Positions 44,979 through 56,291 of a DNA stretch of 64,000 nucleotides are shown here, piece by piece. A model generated the notes under the pieces. That model made no database searches. It saw nothing but the letters and a program-made list of their open reading frames with translations, and had not been told where the DNA came from. The stretch spans positions 1,250,001 to 1,314,000 of the forward strand of contig NZ_WIQK01000001.1 in assembly GCF_015732155.1 (NCBI RefSeq). The letters run 5' to 3'. Positions within the stretch are counted from its first letter, which is position 1. Every line of letters begins with the position of its first letter. The DNA comes from Pectinatus sottacetonis (lineage in GTDB: Bacteria; Bacillota; Negativicutes; Selenomonadales; Selenomonadaceae). The position numbers and the translations under genes are program-made.

Positions 44979-45641
44979 ATGAAAGAAAATTTTATAAAAT
45001 CAGGAAAAAATATAAAAATATACATTATGGTATTTATAATATTAATATTCTCATCAGGAGTCATCTTTTATAAAGCTTACTGGTTAAAAACACCACAGCA
45101 CTCTATAGAGATAATAATGGAAGCAGTAAGGGAGCATAATACAGAATTATTTAACAAACATGTAGATGTTGACAATATAATAAGCAGTGCTTACGATGTA
45201 TATTTTGAAGTTTATTTTTCTAATGATTCTTTTATGAAAAATAATCCATTGAGAGGGCTAGCACAAGGAATAGTTAAAATGACTAAAACTATGGCGGTTA
45301 ATAAAATAAAAAAAGAAATAAATACCTACGTAAAAACAGGGAAATGGCAGAATGAGCCAAATAAAAGGGAAAGTGCAAATAAACAGTTAATATCAGATAA
45401 TGGAACTACAAGTAGTAAAATAGGTCTGAAAAATATTGAATTTCATAATATTGCTTATACAAAAGTTAGTGGCAGTACAGCTCTTGTAGGAATTGATATA
45501 TATTTGACAGATAAAAATAAATCAATGATTTTGGAATTGGAAATGGAAAAACTGTCTGATAATACCTGGAAAGTTACTGGAATAAAAAATATGAAAGAGT
45601 ACATGAAGTTTATTGAGTTGAGGGCAGAAAATGTAAAATAA
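44979..45641 (+). CDS. membrane-anchored protein of unknown function (DUF2939-like)
   Basis: A 220-residue protein with one N-terminal transmembrane helix (about 12-33) and an outer domain. The pattern TPQHSIEIIMEAVREHNTELFNKHVDVDNI resembles DUF2939-type proteins, where a short helical pair precedes a small beta domain. Predicted to face the periplasm. No function can be given. It precedes mutM by about 40 bases. Confidence 0.65.
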   Translation: MKENFIKSGKNIKIYIMVFIILIFSSGVIFYKAYWLKTPQHSIEIIMEAVREHNTELFNKHVDVDNIISSAYDVYFEVYFSNDSFMKNNPLRGLAQGIVKMTKTMAVNKIKKEINTYVKTGKWQNEPNKRESANKQLISDNGTTSSKIGLKNIEFHNIAYTKVSGSTALVGIDIYLTDKNKSMILELEMEKLSDNTWKVTGIKNMKEYMKFIELRAENVK

Positions 45642-45682
45642 GTAAAACTGTTGCAAATAAAATAGTAAAAGGAATGATTTCA

Positions 45683-46516
45683 ATGCCGGAAATGCCTGAA
45701 GTTGAAAGTATTAAGCGAACGCTGGAAAAAAATATAAACGGACAAGTTATAAAAAATGTTATAGTATTGCTGCCGCGTATGATAAAGTATCCTGACAGTA
45801 TTTCTTATGTAAAAATGCTTAGTGGACATAAAATAAAGCAGATACAAAGACGTGGCAAATATCTTATAATGCAGATGGATAATGAGATAATGGCAGTATT
45901 TCATTTACGGATGACGGGAAGACTTTGTTACGTAAATAAAAATAAGCAGGAAGATAAATACGAAAGAATTATTTTTGAATTAAATAATGGAGATAAACTT
46001 ATTTATGCAGATACAAGAACTTTAGGAACATTATATTGTATAAAACCGGGAGAATTAGATAAGATAAAAGGTTTGTATGAACTAGGGCCAGAACCATTGT
46101 CGGCAGAATTTACTTTAGAATATTTACAAAGTAAATTAAAAAATAATAGGGGGAAAATAAAATCATTTTTATTGAACCAAAAAAATATAGCAGGTCTGGG
46201 AAATATATATGTAGATGAGTCGTTGTTTTTGGCAGGTATATATCCAGAAACCAAAGCATGCAATATTAATAAAAAAAAGGCAGGAAAATTAATAGAAGCA
46301 GTTAATAAGGTAATAAAGGATGGAATAAATGACGGAGGAACTACTTTTCGTGATTATGTTAATGGCAAGGGAGAAAAGGGAACTCATCAGGAAAAACTAT
46401 TTGTTTATGGTCGGGATAAAAAACAATGTAAAAAATGTGGTACAATAATAGAAAAAATAAAAGTCGGAGGACGGGGGACATGTTTTTGTCCTCACTGCCA
46501 GAAATTAATAAAATAA
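45683..46516 (+). CDS. mutM: formamidopyrimidine-DNA glycosylase
   Basis: A 277-residue Fpg enzyme that removes 8-oxoguanine and related bases. Its N-terminus after Met removal is PEMPEVES, with the catalytic proline and glutamate. The C-terminal zinc finger is CKKCG...CPHC, and NQKNIAGLGNIYVDE is also seen. The ATG at 45683 is preferred to 45674 because the catalytic proline must be residue 2. Start of a run mutM-coaE-SLT. Confidence 0.96.
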   Translation: MPEMPEVESIKRTLEKNINGQVIKNVIVLLPRMIKYPDSISYVKMLSGHKIKQIQRRGKYLIMQMDNEIMAVFHLRMTGRLCYVNKNKQEDKYERIIFELNNGDKLIYADTRTLGTLYCIKPGELDKIKGLYELGPEPLSAEFTLEYLQSKLKNNRGKIKSFLLNQKNIAGLGNIYVDESLFLAGIYPETKACNINKKKAGKLIEAVNKVIKDGINDGGTTFRDYVNGKGEKGTHQEKLFVYGRDKKQCKKCGTIIEKIKVGGRGTCFCPHCQKLIK

Positions 46517-46541
46517 AAATTATTATGAAGGATATCATCAG

Positions 46542-47147
46542 ATGTATAAGATTGGATTAACAGGCGGAATTGCCTGTGGAAAAACGACAGTATGCTCTTT
46601 TTTGCGACAAGAAGGAGCTGCAATAATTGATACAGACAAAATTGCCCATGAGTTGGTACAGCCCGGTGGTGCTTTGTGGCAGGCTTATTATGACCATTTT
46701 GGGGAAAAAGTATTAGCAGCAGATAATACGCTTGACCGGCGTATGATAGGCAATATCGTATTTGCAAATATAAAAGAAAAGGAATGGATAAACGCTGTAA
46801 GCCATCCGTTGATTTGGGAAAAAGTTGATAAAAAAATAAAGGAAATAGAATTATCAGGAAAAAAAATAGTTATTATTGATGTACCACTTTTATTTGAAAC
46901 AGGATGGGATAAGTTTGTTGACGAGATATGGGTTATATATGTTGATAGAAAAACACAATTGAAGCGGCTGCGGCAAAGAAATGGCTATACTTTTGCTGAA
47001 GCAAGGCATCGCATACGGTCACAGATGTCCCTGCAGTTGAAAATAAAACTGGCAGATAAGGTAATTAATACGGTTAACCCATTGGAAATAAATAAAAAAA
47101 ATGTAAAAAGATTATGGCATGCCCTTGTGAACAGGCTGGATATATGA
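46542..47147 (+). CDS. coaE: dephospho-CoA kinase
   Basis: A 201-residue CoaE performing the last step of coenzyme A synthesis. The P-loop is GGIACGKTT at residues 7-15, with IDTDKIAHELV and VPLLFETGWDKFVD following. Its stop overlaps the start of the lytic transglycosylase gene (ATGA). Confidence 0.95.
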   Translation: MYKIGLTGGIACGKTTVCSFLRQEGAAIIDTDKIAHELVQPGGALWQAYYDHFGEKVLAADNTLDRRMIGNIVFANIKEKEWINAVSHPLIWEKVDKKIKEIELSGKKIVIIDVPLLFETGWDKFVDEIWVIYVDRKTQLKRLRQRNGYTFAEARHRIRSQMSLQLKIKLADKVINTVNPLEINKKNVKRLWHALVNRLDI

Positions 47148-47764
47148 TGAGTAATACCAAAGATGAGTCTACAAGTTATGTAATGCGCATTATTCAGGGG
47201 TTTATGATAATGCTGCTGTTTTTAACAGTGACTTTTGCCGGCATTTATGAGGGACTCCAGACACACGTAATAGAAAAAGTAGAAAAAAAATATTTCTATC
47301 CCTATCCGTATGAACAAGTCATTAATAAATATGCGCAAAAATATAATATGGACAGTACTTTAGTTGCCGGTATAATTCTGGCAGAAAGTAAATTTGTACC
47401 AAATGCAAAATCGCACCGTGGAGCTATCGGTCTCATGCAGATAATGCCGGAAACAGGGCAGTGGATAGCTAAGAATATAAGTGATAACAACTATACGGAC
47501 GATAAATTGTACGATCCGGAAACTAATATTCGGTATGGTGTATGGTATTTGGCATTTTTAATGCGAGAATTCAGGCATAATGAAATATTGGCTGTTGCAG
47601 CTTATAATGCCGGACATGGGCAAATTGAGCAGTGGCAGCAGATTTATCATTGGGGAAGAAATTTTGCCGATTATAAAAAAATACCTTATAAGGAAACCAG
47701 GGATTATGTAAAAAGAGTATTAGATAATAGAAAATCATATAAAAAATTGTATTCCCCAAATTAG
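47144..47764 (+). CDS. lytic transglycosylase (SLT domain)
   Basis: A 206-residue membrane-anchored protein. One helix lies near residues 20-40; the SLT domain follows with the catalytic glutamate in AESKFVPNAKS, HRGAIGLMQIMPETG and AVAAYNAGHGQIEQW. It cleaves peptidoglycan. The start at 47144 overlaps the coaE stop by the ATGA arrangement. Confidence 0.93.
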   Translation: MMSNTKDESTSYVMRIIQGFMIMLLFLTVTFAGIYEGLQTHVIEKVEKKYFYPYPYEQVINKYAQKYNMDSTLVAGIILAESKFVPNAKSHRGAIGLMQIMPETGQWIAKNISDNNYTDDKLYDPETNIRYGVWYLAFLMREFRHNEILAVAAYNAGHGQIEQWQQIYHWGRNFADYKKIPYKETRDYVKRVLDNRKSYKKLYSPN

Positions 47765-47774
47765 TTATAAAATA

Positions 47775-47804
47775 TTGACAATTAAAGTCTTTGTGTGCTA
47801 TTAT
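47775..47804 (+). promoter_or_regulatory. promoter of the pyrimidine operon
   Basis: TTGACA (47775-47780) and TATTAT (47799-47804) with an 18-base spacer. Transcription would begin near 47811, just before the PyrR-type element. Confidence 0.75.
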
Positions 47805-47822
47805 TTTAGCAATATGGTATTA

Positions 47823-47922
47823 CCCTTTAATAAAATCCAGCGAGGTTGAAAGGGAGCTTTTATAATGAACTGATGGGATAGCTATGCTTTCTTATGCCTT
47901 GCGCATGAGAAAGCTTTTTTTT
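47823..47922 (+). promoter_or_regulatory. PyrR-type attenuator of the pyr operon
   Basis: The leader holds a PyrR binding-loop-like element: ATCCAGCGAGGTTG (47835-47848) inside a stem CCCTTT (47823-47828) with AAAGGG (47849-47854). Downstream is an intrinsic terminator, GCTTTCTTATGC (47886-47897) with GCATGAGAAAGC (47903-47914), then eight T. GAAAG at 47848-47852 can pair with CTTTC at 47887-47891, so an antiterminator is possible. With UMP bound, PyrR would favour termination. pyrR itself is not in the window. Confidence 0.85.
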
Positions 47923-47947
47923 ATATATAAGAAAAGGAGCAGATATA

Positions 47948-48907
47948 GTGGAAAATAAGAGTGTTTCACTTAGGGGCAAAAATATTTTAGGACTGGAATA
48001 TTTTTCTCCCGATGAAATTGAATTGGTACTGCAGACAGCTAAGGAAATGAAAAATATCATTCATCGTGATATAAAGAAGGTTCCTGCTTTACGGGGGAAA
48101 GCTATTGTTAATTTATTTTATGAACCTAGTACCAGGACACGATCTTCTTTTGAACTTGCTGGTAAATATTTGGGAGCAGATGTGATAAACATAACGGCTA
48201 GTTCCAGTAGTATAGTAAAAGGAGAAAGTTTACGAGACACTCTGCTGACAGTTGAAGATATGGGGATTGATGCTATTGTTATGCGTCATAAAGCTGAAGG
48301 TGCAGCGGAATATGCAGCCAAAGTAGTAAAACCAGTAATCGTTAATGCCGGTGATGGAGCACATGCCCATCCTTCGCAAGGTCTGCTCAATTTATTTACT
48401 ATAAGACAGTATAAGGGTGGGTTTAAAGGCCTGAAATGCGCAATAATAGGAGATGTTCTGCATAGCCGAGTAGCGCGCAGTGATATCTGGGGAATGAGAA
48501 AAATGGGAATAGAAGTACATTTAGCGGGACCCAGAACATTGATGCCGCGTTTTTTATATGAAGAAGAAGGTATCTTCATCCATGATCGGATAGAAGAAGC
48601 TATTGAAAATGCTGATGTTATAAATGTACTTAGGATTCAGCTGGAACGTCAAAAATCAGGACTTTTCCCTTCAACAAGAGAGTATGCCCGTATTTTTGGC
48701 CTTAATAAAAAAAGGTTATCACTGGCTAAAAAAGATGTTTTGATTATGCATCCGGGACCAATGAATAAAGGTTGGGAAATATCTCCTGAAGTTGCATACA
48801 GCAGTAATTCTGCTATTCAGGAACAGGTTAAGAATGGGGTTGCTGTGCGTATGGCACTTTTGACACTTATTTTGACAGGAGGAAAAAATAGTGAAATTAT
48901 TGATTAA
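47948..48907 (+). CDS. pyrB: aspartate carbamoyltransferase catalytic subunit
   Basis: A 319-residue PyrB, second step of UMP synthesis. Carbamoyl-phosphate loop [13 protein letters not shown] is at about residues 57-69, and [21 protein letters not shown] and [11 protein letters not shown] follow. Start GTG (47948) behind AAGGAG. No pyrI gene is nearby, which fits the class of the enzyme in Firmicutes. Overlaps pyrC by 17 bases. Confidence 0.96.
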   Translation: MENKSVSLRGKNILGLEYFSPDEIELVLQTAKEMKNIIHRDIKKVPALRGKAIVNLFYEPSTRTRSSFELAGKYLGADVINITASSSSIVKGESLRDTLLTVEDMGIDAIVMRHKAEGAAEYAAKVVKPVIVNAGDGAHAHPSQGLLNLFTIRQYKGGFKGLKCAIIGDVLHSRVARSDIWGMRKMGIEVHLAGPRTLMPRFLYEEEGIFIHDRIEEAIENADVINVLRIQLERQKSGLFPSTREYARIFGLNKKRLSLAKKDVLIMHPGPMNKGWEISPEVAYSSNSAIQEQVKNGVAVRMALLTLILTGGKNSEIID

Positions 48908-50180
48908 GGGCGGACGAGTTATAGATCCAGCTAATAAAATAGATAAAACAGCTGATGTACTTATAGAAAACGATAAAATTGCTGCAGTAGAGGAAAATAT
49001 AGTGGCTGATGATGCAAAAGTAATAGATGCTGCTGGTAAAATAGTAGTACCGGGACTTATTGATATGCATACGCATATGCGGGAACCGGGACAAGAATCA
49101 AAAGAAGATTTTGCTTCAGGTTCAAGGGCTGCAGCAGCCGGTGGTTATACTACTATTGCAGCTATGCCTAATACAAAACCCGTTGTAGATAATTCTATTT
49201 TAATAAAAGGACTTAAGCAGCGGGCCAGGGAAGATGCTGTAGTTAATATTGAAATAATCGGGGCTTTGACTAAAGGACAAAAGGGAGAAGAACTGGCAGA
49301 AGTCGGGGATATGAGCCAGGCTGGTGCAGTAGCTTTTTCTGATGACGGACATTATGTACAGAAAGCAAACGTCCTGCTTAATGGATTAGATTATCTGAAA
49401 CCTTTTCATAAAATAATAATATCACATGCCGAAGAGCCTACTCTGGTTGAAGATGGTATTATGAATGAAGGTAAAAGAAGCGCAATGCTCGGAGTGAAGG
49501 GACGGCCTGCTGTTTCTGAAGATATAGCAGTTATGCGCGATATATTACTGGCCGAGTATGCCGATGCCCCCATCCATATAGCCCATATCAGTACAAGGAA
49601 GGCAGTAGATTTTGTCAGACAGGCAAAGAAACGTGGCGTTAAGGTAAGTGCTGAGGTTACACCGCATAATCTTACAATGACAGAAGATATGGTAGATCTT
49701 ACTGATTCAGCAACTAAAGTTAATCCACCGCTGCGTACAGATGAAGATCTGGCTGCGATGATAGAAGGACTTATTGATGGAACGATTGATAATATAGTAA
49801 CGGATCATGCCCCGCATGCTGAAGAAGAAAAAGATAGGGAATTCAGATATGCTCCGAGTGGTTTTCCCGGCTTAGAAACAGCATTAGGTGTGTTGCTGAC
49901 AGATCTTTATCATACTGGAAAAGTTGATCTGCCGCTTATTATAAATAAAATGACAGCTGCACCAGCTGAATTATTTGGCCTTGATAAAGGAACATTGAGT
50001 AAAAATGCAGTAGCTGATATAACGATAATAGATACAGAAGAACAATGGACCGTTGATGAAGATAAGTTTTATACCCGAGGTACTCACTCACCATTTGCTG
50101 GAAGAAAATTAAAGGGAAAACCAGTTATGACTATCATTAATGGACGAATAATTATGCAAGATGGTATAATTATAGAATAA
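48891..50180 (+). CDS. pyrC: dihydroorotase
   Basis: A 429-residue type I dihydroorotase. Metal ligands are visible in [12 protein letters not shown] (about 58-69), and further histidines in [16 protein letters not shown] and [12 protein letters not shown]. Start GTG inside pyrB, behind AGGAGG. Third step of the pathway; coupled translation with pyrB. Confidence 0.95.
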   Translation: MKLLIKGGRVIDPANKIDKTADVLIENDKIAAVEENIVADDAKVIDAAGKIVVPGLIDMHTHMREPGQESKEDFASGSRAAAAGGYTTIAAMPNTKPVVDNSILIKGLKQRAREDAVVNIEIIGALTKGQKGEELAEVGDMSQAGAVAFSDDGHYVQKANVLLNGLDYLKPFHKIIISHAEEPTLVEDGIMNEGKRSAMLGVKGRPAVSEDIAVMRDILLAEYADAPIHIAHISTRKAVDFVRQAKKRGVKVSAEVTPHNLTMTEDMVDLTDSATKVNPPLRTDEDLAAMIEGLIDGTIDNIVTDHAPHAEEEKDREFRYAPSGFPGLETALGVLLTDLYHTGKVDLPLIINKMTAAPAELFGLDKGTLSKNAVADITIIDTEEQWTVDEDKFYTRGTHSPFAGRKLKGKPVMTIINGRIIMQDGIIIE

Positions 50181-50300
50181 TCTACTTGAGTATGATAAAA
50201 TATTTAGATTTAAGGTAGCAGGCTTTCCGATATACACTGTTTGGAGATAAAAGAAAGAACAGTGTGAAGGTAATAACTGATGATTACGGAGGTGCTTTAT

Positions 50301-51368
50301 TTGAAAGGTAAATTGATTCTTGAGGACGGCAGTACTTTTACTGGAAATTTGCTGGATGACAGATTAGCAACCGGTGAAGTTGTATTTAATACAGGAATGA
50401 CGGGATATCAGGAGATACTTACGGATCCTTCCTATTGTTCGCAAATTATAACATTGACATATCCGCTTATAGGAAATTATGGTACGGCTGAGAAGTTTAA
50501 TCAAAGTCGTAAATGTTTTGCTAATGGCCTTGTAATAGGAGAATTGTGTGAGGCGGGTAGTAACTGGCAGAAGGAAAATGAATTAGCACAGTTCCTGGAG
50601 GATAATCAAATCCCTTGTCTTTATAATGTGGATACGCGGGCGTTGACACGTTGCCTGCGCTCATCAGGAACAATGAAGGGAATTATTGTTTGTGAAGATA
50701 CGCCAAAGGCAGAATGTGAAAAATTAATGGCTTTACCAATTGATAAAAAGACAGTTAAAAAAGTGACAACACCTGAACAATACGTACTTGATAATAAAGG
50801 AATGCATATCGTAGTAATGGATTTTGGTATAAAGAGACATATGCTGGAATCAATGCATGAAAGAGGCTGTAAAATTACAGTTGTTCCGGCATATACGACG
50901 TCAGAAGCTGTTTTGGCACTGAAACCTGATGGTATATTTTTGTCTAATGGGCCGGGAGATCCTAAAGATGTAATGGATATAGTAGAAACTATTAAACAAT
51001 TAATTGGTAAAAAGCCTATTTTTGGTATTTGCCTGGGACATCAATTAATTGCATTGGCCAGCGGGGCCGATACTTATAAATTAAAATTCGGACATCGTGG
51101 GTCTAATCAACCAGTAAAAGATTTGCGGACAGGACGTGTGTACATTTCTTCCCAAAATCATGGCTATGCTGTAAATAAAAAGTCGTTGGAAAAACTACCT
51201 TTTGTTATAACCCATATTTCTATGAATGATGGTACAATTGAAGGAATACATCATAAAAGTTTACCATTATTTTCAGTGCAGTACCATCCTGAAGCTTCAC
51301 CGGGACCGGATGATAATACATATCTATTTGATGAATTTTGTGCAATGATGAAGAAAGGAGCAAATTAA
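50301..51368 (+). CDS. carA: carbamoyl-phosphate synthase small subunit
   Basis: A 355-residue glutaminase subunit. The nucleophile cysteine is in [14 protein letters not shown], with NGPGDPKDV and [10 protein letters not shown] also present. The start is TTG at 50301, 8 bases after GGAGG (50288-50292); the in-frame ATG at 50280 lies before that site and is less likely. It feeds ammonia to CarB, whose start lies 2 bases beyond its stop. Confidence 0.95.
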   Translation: MKGKLILEDGSTFTGNLLDDRLATGEVVFNTGMTGYQEILTDPSYCSQIITLTYPLIGNYGTAEKFNQSRKCFANGLVIGELCEAGSNWQKENELAQFLEDNQIPCLYNVDTRALTRCLRSSGTMKGIIVCEDTPKAECEKLMALPIDKKTVKKVTTPEQYVLDNKGMHIVVMDFGIKRHMLESMHERGCKITVVPAYTTSEAVLALKPDGIFLSNGPGDPKDVMDIVETIKQLIGKKPIFGICLGHQLIALASGADTYKLKFGHRGSNQPVKDLRTGRVYISSQNHGYAVNKKSLEKLPFVITHISMNDGTIEGIHHKSLPLFSVQYHPEASPGPDDNTYLFDEFCAMMKKGAN

Positions 51369-51370
51369 TC

Positions 51371-54300
51371 GTGCCGAAAAAAGAATATCTGAGGAAAGTT
51401 ATGGTAATCGGTTCCGGCCCGATAATTATTGGTCAGGCAGCAGAATTTGATTATGCGGGTTCGCAGGCTTGCCGGGCACTCAAAGAAGAAGGATTAGAAG
51501 TAGTTTTGGTAAATAGCAATCCAGCTACGATAATGACTGATACACATATCGCAGATCGTGTATATATAGAACCGCTGACAGTGGAGTTTTTAGAAGAAAT
51601 AATAGTTAAAGAAAAACCGGATGGTCTTCTGGCTACTCTGGGGGGACAGGCCGGATTGAATCTGGCAGTAAAACTACATGAACGTGGTGTTTTGAAAAAA
51701 CATAATGTAGAACTTCTAGGTACACCTTTAGAGGCAATAAAAAAAGCAGAAGATCGCGAATTATTCAAGGAAACAATGCAGAAACTTGGTGAACCAATAC
51801 CGGAAAGTAAAATTGTAGAAGATGTGGATGCGGCAGTAAAATTTGCCAATGAAATAGGATATCCGATAATAGTCCGCCCGGCATATACAATGGGCGGAAC
51901 CGGCGGCGGTATAGCAGACAGTGAAGATGAACTGGTAGAAATCGTTATACGTGGCTTGAAATATAGTATGATCGGGCAGGTACTCATAGAGCGTTCTGTT
52001 GCTGGCTGGAAAGAAATAGAATATGAAGTGATGCGCGATGGTAATGATAACTGTATAACTGTATGTAATATGGAAAATTTTGATCCGGTAGGTGTTCATA
52101 CCGGCGATAGTATTGTAGTTGCTCCTTCACAGACATTGACTGATCATGAGTATCAGATGCTTCGTTCGGCATCATTACGTATTATTCGTGAACTAGGGAT
52201 AGAAGGCGGCTGCAATGCCCAATATGCCTTGGACAGCAAGACCAATAATTACTATGTTATTGAAGTAAATCCGCGTGTCAGCAGGTCATCGGCCTTGGCA
52301 TCAAAGGCAACAGGTTATCCTATTGCAAAGGTTTCGGCTAAAATTGCTATAGGATATACTCTTGATGAAATAACCAATGCGGTAACGCAGAAAACCAAAG
52401 CCTGTTTTGAACCGGCATTGGACTATTGTGTGGTAAAGTTTCCCCGCTGGCCGTTTGATAAATTTGTTTTAGCTGATCATACGCTGGGTACACAGATGAA
52501 GGCAACCGGAGAAGTCATGTCAATAGACCGTAATTTTGAAGGAGCTATTTTAAAAGCTGTACGGTCTTTGGAAATAGGAGTCAATCGTTTATCCATGGAG
52601 CATGTAGCGGCATGGACGGATGCTGAAGTCATTAAAAAATTAGAGCTGATTAACGATGAAAGAATATTTGTCATTGCGGAAGTACTGCGCCGTAACATTG
52701 CATCGGTTGATAAAATAAATGATATAACAAAGATAGATAAATGGTTTATAAGAAAAATAAAGAATATTACTGATGTTGAAAATAAGCTCAAGGCACAGCA
52801 GTTAACGAGAAAATTGCTTCTGGAAGCCAAAAATATCGGTTTGGCTGATAAATCCATAGGAGAAATAACGGGAAAAAATATGACAGATATACGTAATACA
52901 CGCATATCTATGGGCATAAAACCATGCTATAAAATGGTTGATACCTGTGCGGCTGAATTTGAGGCTGCTACGCCATATTATTACTCTACTTTTCATGCCC
53001 AGGAAGATGAAGTTAAGACTTCATCTAAGAGAAAAGTAATAGTTTTGGGTTCTGGTCCCATCCGCATAGGGCAGGGAGTAGAATTTGACTATTGCTCGGT
53101 ACATTCTGTATGGGCTTTGCGTGAAATGGGGATAGAAGCAATTATCATCAATAATAATCCAGAAACAGTAAGTACAGATTTTGATATTTCGGATAGACTC
53201 TATTTTGAACCATTGACGGCAGAAGATGTGCTGAATATTATTGATAAAGAAAAACCTGAAGGTGTAATAGTTCAGTTTGGTGGACAGACAGCAATAAACC
53301 TGGCGGCTGATCTGCAAAAAGCAGGTGTAAAAGTACTAGGAACAGCTGTTGACGATATCGACCGTGCTGAAGATAGAGAACGTTTTGATGAACTACTGGA
53401 AAAAATACAGATACTGCGTCCGCGTGGAGAAAGCGTGACTAATGTCGCTGATGCAGTAAAAGCCGCAAAAGATATCAATTATCCGTGTGTTATCCGTCCA
53501 TCGTATGTTTTGGGTGGAAGAGCGATGGAAATTGTCTATAATGAAACAGAACTGCGTGATTATATGGCACGGGCGGTTAAAGTATCACCGGAACATCCTG
53601 TACTCATAGATCATTATATGCAGGGACGGGAAGTAGAAGTTGATGCTATTTGTGATGGCACTGATGTGGTTATACCAGGAATAATGGAACATATTGAACG
53701 TGCCGGAGTACATTCGGGTGACAGTATTGCAGTCTATCCGCCGCAGACACTTTCTGCCAGAGTAATATACACGATAGTTGATTATACTAAAAGGCTGGCA
53801 TTAGGGCTTAACGTAAAAGGCTTGATGAATGTGCAGTATGTAATACTTAATGAACATGTTTATGTAATAGAAGTAAACCCCCGCTCAAGCCGTACTATAC
53901 CATTTCTTAGCAAGGTGACAGATGTAAAAATGGTCAATATAGCTACGAGAGTGGCCCTGGGACATTCGCTGAAGGAAATGGGTTACCATTCAGGGCTGAT
54001 AACACCTAAACCATATGTAGCATTAAAAGCGCCAGTATTTTCTTTTGCTAAAATGCAGGATGTGGATATTTCACTTGGGCCGGAAATGAAATCGACTGGT
54101 GAAGTGATGGGGATAGATTATCATTATTCACGAGCTTTATATAAAGCAATAACCGGGGCAGGAATGAATATCCCGAAAAAAGGAACAATATTATTCACAG
54201 TTGCTGATAAAGATAAAGAGGAAATGCAGCAACTGGCTAAGGCTTTCTTTGAACTGGGATTCAAGCTTGTAGCTACACAAGGTACAGCAAAAGCTATTGA

Positions 54301-54598
54301 AAAAATGGGGATAAAAGTAGATGTCGTAGGAAAAGTACATGAAAGTAAAGGCGATATTTTACAAATGATAAAAGCCGGTAAGATAAATATGGTAATAAAT
54401 ACACTTACTCCGGGCAGGGCTTTTGCCAAAGATGGATTTAAAATACGCCGCTCGACAGTAGAACATGGTATTGCATGTTTGACAGCCCTTGATACTGCAT
54501 GGCAGGTATTGCGTGTTTTATCGTTTATGCGTGAACGCCGTCTCGTTTATGCATTAGCATTACAAGACTATATTGGCGGTGGCGATGATCTTGCCTGA
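51371..54598 (+). CDS. carB: carbamoyl-phosphate synthase large subunit
   Basis: A 1075-residue CarB with two ATP-grasp halves (first [20 protein letters not shown], second [20 protein letters not shown]) and a C-terminal MGS-like regulatory domain (about 935-1065: [18 protein letters not shown]). Start GTG at 51371 behind AAAGGAG. With CarA it makes carbamoyl phosphate for pyrimidines and arginine. Full length. Confidence 0.97.
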   Translation: MPKKEYLRKVMVIGSGPIIIGQAAEFDYAGSQACRALKEEGLEVVLVNSNPATIMTDTHIADRVYIEPLTVEFLEEIIVKEKPDGLLATLGGQAGLNLAVKLHERGVLKKHNVELLGTPLEAIKKAEDRELFKETMQKLGEPIPESKIVEDVDAAVKFANEIGYPIIVRPAYTMGGTGGGIADSEDELVEIVIRGLKYSMIGQVLIERSVAGWKEIEYEVMRDGNDNCITVCNMENFDPVGVHTGDSIVVAPSQTLTDHEYQMLRSASLRIIRELGIEGGCNAQYALDSKTNNYYVIEVNPRVSRSSALASKATGYPIAKVSAKIAIGYTLDEITNAVTQKTKACFEPALDYCVVKFPRWPFDKFVLADHTLGTQMKATGEVMSIDRNFEGAILKAVRSLEIGVNRLSMEHVAAWTDAEVIKKLELINDERIFVIAEVLRRNIASVDKINDITKIDKWFIRKIKNITDVENKLKAQQLTRKLLLEAKNIGLADKSIGEITGKNMTDIRNTRISMGIKPCYKMVDTCAAEFEAATPYYYSTFHAQEDEVKTSSKRKVIVLGSGPIRIGQGVEFDYCSVHSVWALREMGIEAIIINNNPETVSTDFDISDRLYFEPLTAEDVLNIIDKEKPEGVIVQFGGQTAINLAADLQKAGVKVLGTAVDDIDRAEDRERFDELLEKIQILRPRGESVTNVADAVKAAKDINYPCVIRPSYVLGGRAMEIVYNETELRDYMARAVKVSPEHPVLIDHYMQGREVEVDAICDGTDVVIPGIMEHIERAGVHSGDSIAVYPPQTLSARVIYTIVDYTKRLALGLNVKGLMNVQYVILNEHVYVIEVNPRSSRTIPFLSKVTDVKMVNIATRVALGHSLKEMGYHSGLITPKPYVALKAPVFSFAKMQDVDISLGPEMKSTGEVMGIDYHYSRALYKAITGAGMNIPKKGTILFTVADKDKEEMQQLAKAFFELGFKLVATQGTAKAIEKMGIKVDVVGKVHESKGDILQMIKAGKINMVINTLTPGRAFAKDGFKIRRSTVEHGIACLTALDTAWQVLRVLSFMRERRLVYALALQDYIGGGDDLA

Positions 54599-54624
54599 AT
54601 GATTGAATATAGTTTTTTATAATT

Positions 54625-54670
54625 ATACAAATAACCCGTTGGTCTTATAAGACCAACGGGTTATTTGTAT
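54625..54670. terminator. bidirectional terminator after carB
   Basis: A perfect 46-base palindrome, ATACAAATAACCCGTTGGTC then TTATAA then the reverse complement. It lies between convergent carB and the uracil permease gene. Confidence 0.85.
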
Positions 54671-54701
54671 AAAATCTGTATGGTGATAAGGAATAATATT
54701 A

Positions 54702-55973
54702 TTAGTTTTTGTTATCTATGTTAAATTTTTCAAAAATGCCGAAGAATATACTTAAAATCATAGCAGCAACTGTGGCTAGTCCCATGCCTTTTAATTGTAC
54801 AGGCCCAATAGTAAGAACAGCTCCGCTTAACCCGCTTACCATTGTGACGGCAGTGAGTATCATGTTTTTGGATTTAGTATAATCTACTTTTTTTTCGATG
54901 AGCATACGGATACCAGAACAGGCAATGATGCCAAATAACAGGATACTTACGCCGCCCATGACCGGAACGGGGATAGCATGAATGATGGCAGCAATTTTAC
55001 CAATAAAGGAAAATACTATGGCAAATACAGCAGCTCCACCAATTACCCATACACTGTATACGCGTGTTATAGCCATTACTCCCATATTTTCTCCATAGGT
55101 AGTGTTGGGAGTAGAACCAACCAGGCCGGATATTATGTTAGAGAGACCGTCAGCAAATAATGAGCGATGCAATCCCGGGTCCTTGATAAGGTCACGATGA
55201 ACAATACTGCCGGTAACAAATAGATGGCCAATATGTTCAGCAAAAACAACAAATAAGGCAGGCATTATCATCATTATGGCACTTAGATTGAATTTGGGTT
55301 CATAAAAGGTAGGGACAGCAAACCATGGAGCTGTCTGCACACTAGACCAATCAACAATGCCAAGAAAAAAAGAAATTATATAACCGGCTACTACACCAAT
55401 TAAAACGGGAATAATGCCGATAAATCCCCGGCCTAATACAGAAGCGAGGATAGTTACGAGCAATGTAAAACCAGAAGCAATCATTGCTGAATCATGGGGA
55501 ATATGTGATGTACTGGATGGTGTAGTTATAAAACCGGCCATAGTTAAGGCTAATGGAGCAAGTTCCAGTCCGATAACGGCAACTACTGAACCCATGGCAG
55601 CAGGCGGCAGGATAAAATCGATCCATTTAGTGCCGACTTTATTAATTATTAATGACAAGATTATAAAGGATATACCAAAAGCTATGAAGCCTCCCTGAGC
55701 ATCACCGTAGCTCATACCGCTTGTGCCTAAAACAGCAAGAATAGGAGATATAAAAGCAAAACTAGAGCCAAGGTAAGCGGGCAGACGTCCTTTACAGATA
55801 AATAAATATAAAATAGTACCTATCCCATTCATAAATAATGCAGTAGCCGGATTGACTTTAAGCAGGAAAGGAACAAGTACTGTGGAGCCGAACATAGCGA
55901 ATAAGTGCTGTAGACTAAGCGGAATACCTTCTAATAAAGGAACTTTTTCCTCGACATCATAATATTTTTTCAT
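54702..55973 (-). CDS. uracil/xanthine permease family protein
   Basis: A 423-residue nucleobase:cation symporter (NCS2/UraA type) with about 12-14 helices. Marks are GIPLSLQHLFAMFGSTVLVPFLL near the start, YLGSSFAFISPI, and GSTPNTTYGENMGVMAITRV. Next to the pyr operon, so probably uracil import (PyrP/UraA-like). No PyrR-type leader was found in front of it. Confidence 0.92.
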   Translation of the reverse strand: MKKYYDVEEKVPLLEGIPLSLQHLFAMFGSTVLVPFLLKVNPATALFMNGIGTILYLFICKGRLPAYLGSSFAFISPILAVLGTSGMSYGDAQGGFIAFGISFIILSLIINKVGTKWIDFILPPAAMGSVVAVIGLELAPLALTMAGFITTPSSTSHIPHDSAMIASGFTLLVTILASVLGRGFIGIIPVLIGVVAGYIISFFLGIVDWSSVQTAPWFAVPTFYEPKFNLSAIMMIMPALFVVFAEHIGHLFVTGSIVHRDLIKDPGLHRSLFADGLSNIISGLVGSTPNTTYGENMGVMAITRVYSVWVIGGAAVFAIVFSFIGKIAAIIHAIPVPVMGGVSILLFGIIACSGIRMLIEKKVDYTKSKNMILTAVTMVSGLSGAVLTIGPVQLKGMGLATVAAMILSIFFGIFEKFNIDNKN

Positions 55974-56291
55974 GTAATACGTCCTTTGTAAAAAATTAGT
56001 GGCAAATATATTATTGATAGCGAAAATAAAATATGATTATTTTATCATAAGAAGATGTAATAAAATTTAATAATTACATTATAATTGCCTTGATTTAATT
56101 ATAAAGACTAAAATCAAGGCAATTATTCGGTATATAACTGCACACATGCAATAATTTGCTGAGTAATATATTTGCTCTATATATTTTGCCACAAAGAATA
56201 TTGAAAAACAAGCTGGATAAATATATTTAGTGCTTTATATTTAAAGTATAACTTGTTTTTTACAAATAGAGAAAAAATTTAAGTAAGCAAA
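55974..56291. other. intergenic region between uracil permease and larE
   Basis: A 318-base AT-rich stretch between two minus-strand genes. The one clear element is a 16-bp perfect hairpin (56081-56096 with 56111-56126, 14-base loop), probably the end of the larE transcript. A poor T-tract follows on the minus strand. No riboswitch consensus was seen upstream of the permease. Confidence 0.6.

Noticed and set aside
51451-51987. 178-residue minus-strand frame within carB
   Set aside because: Fully inside a highly conserved gene on the other strand.
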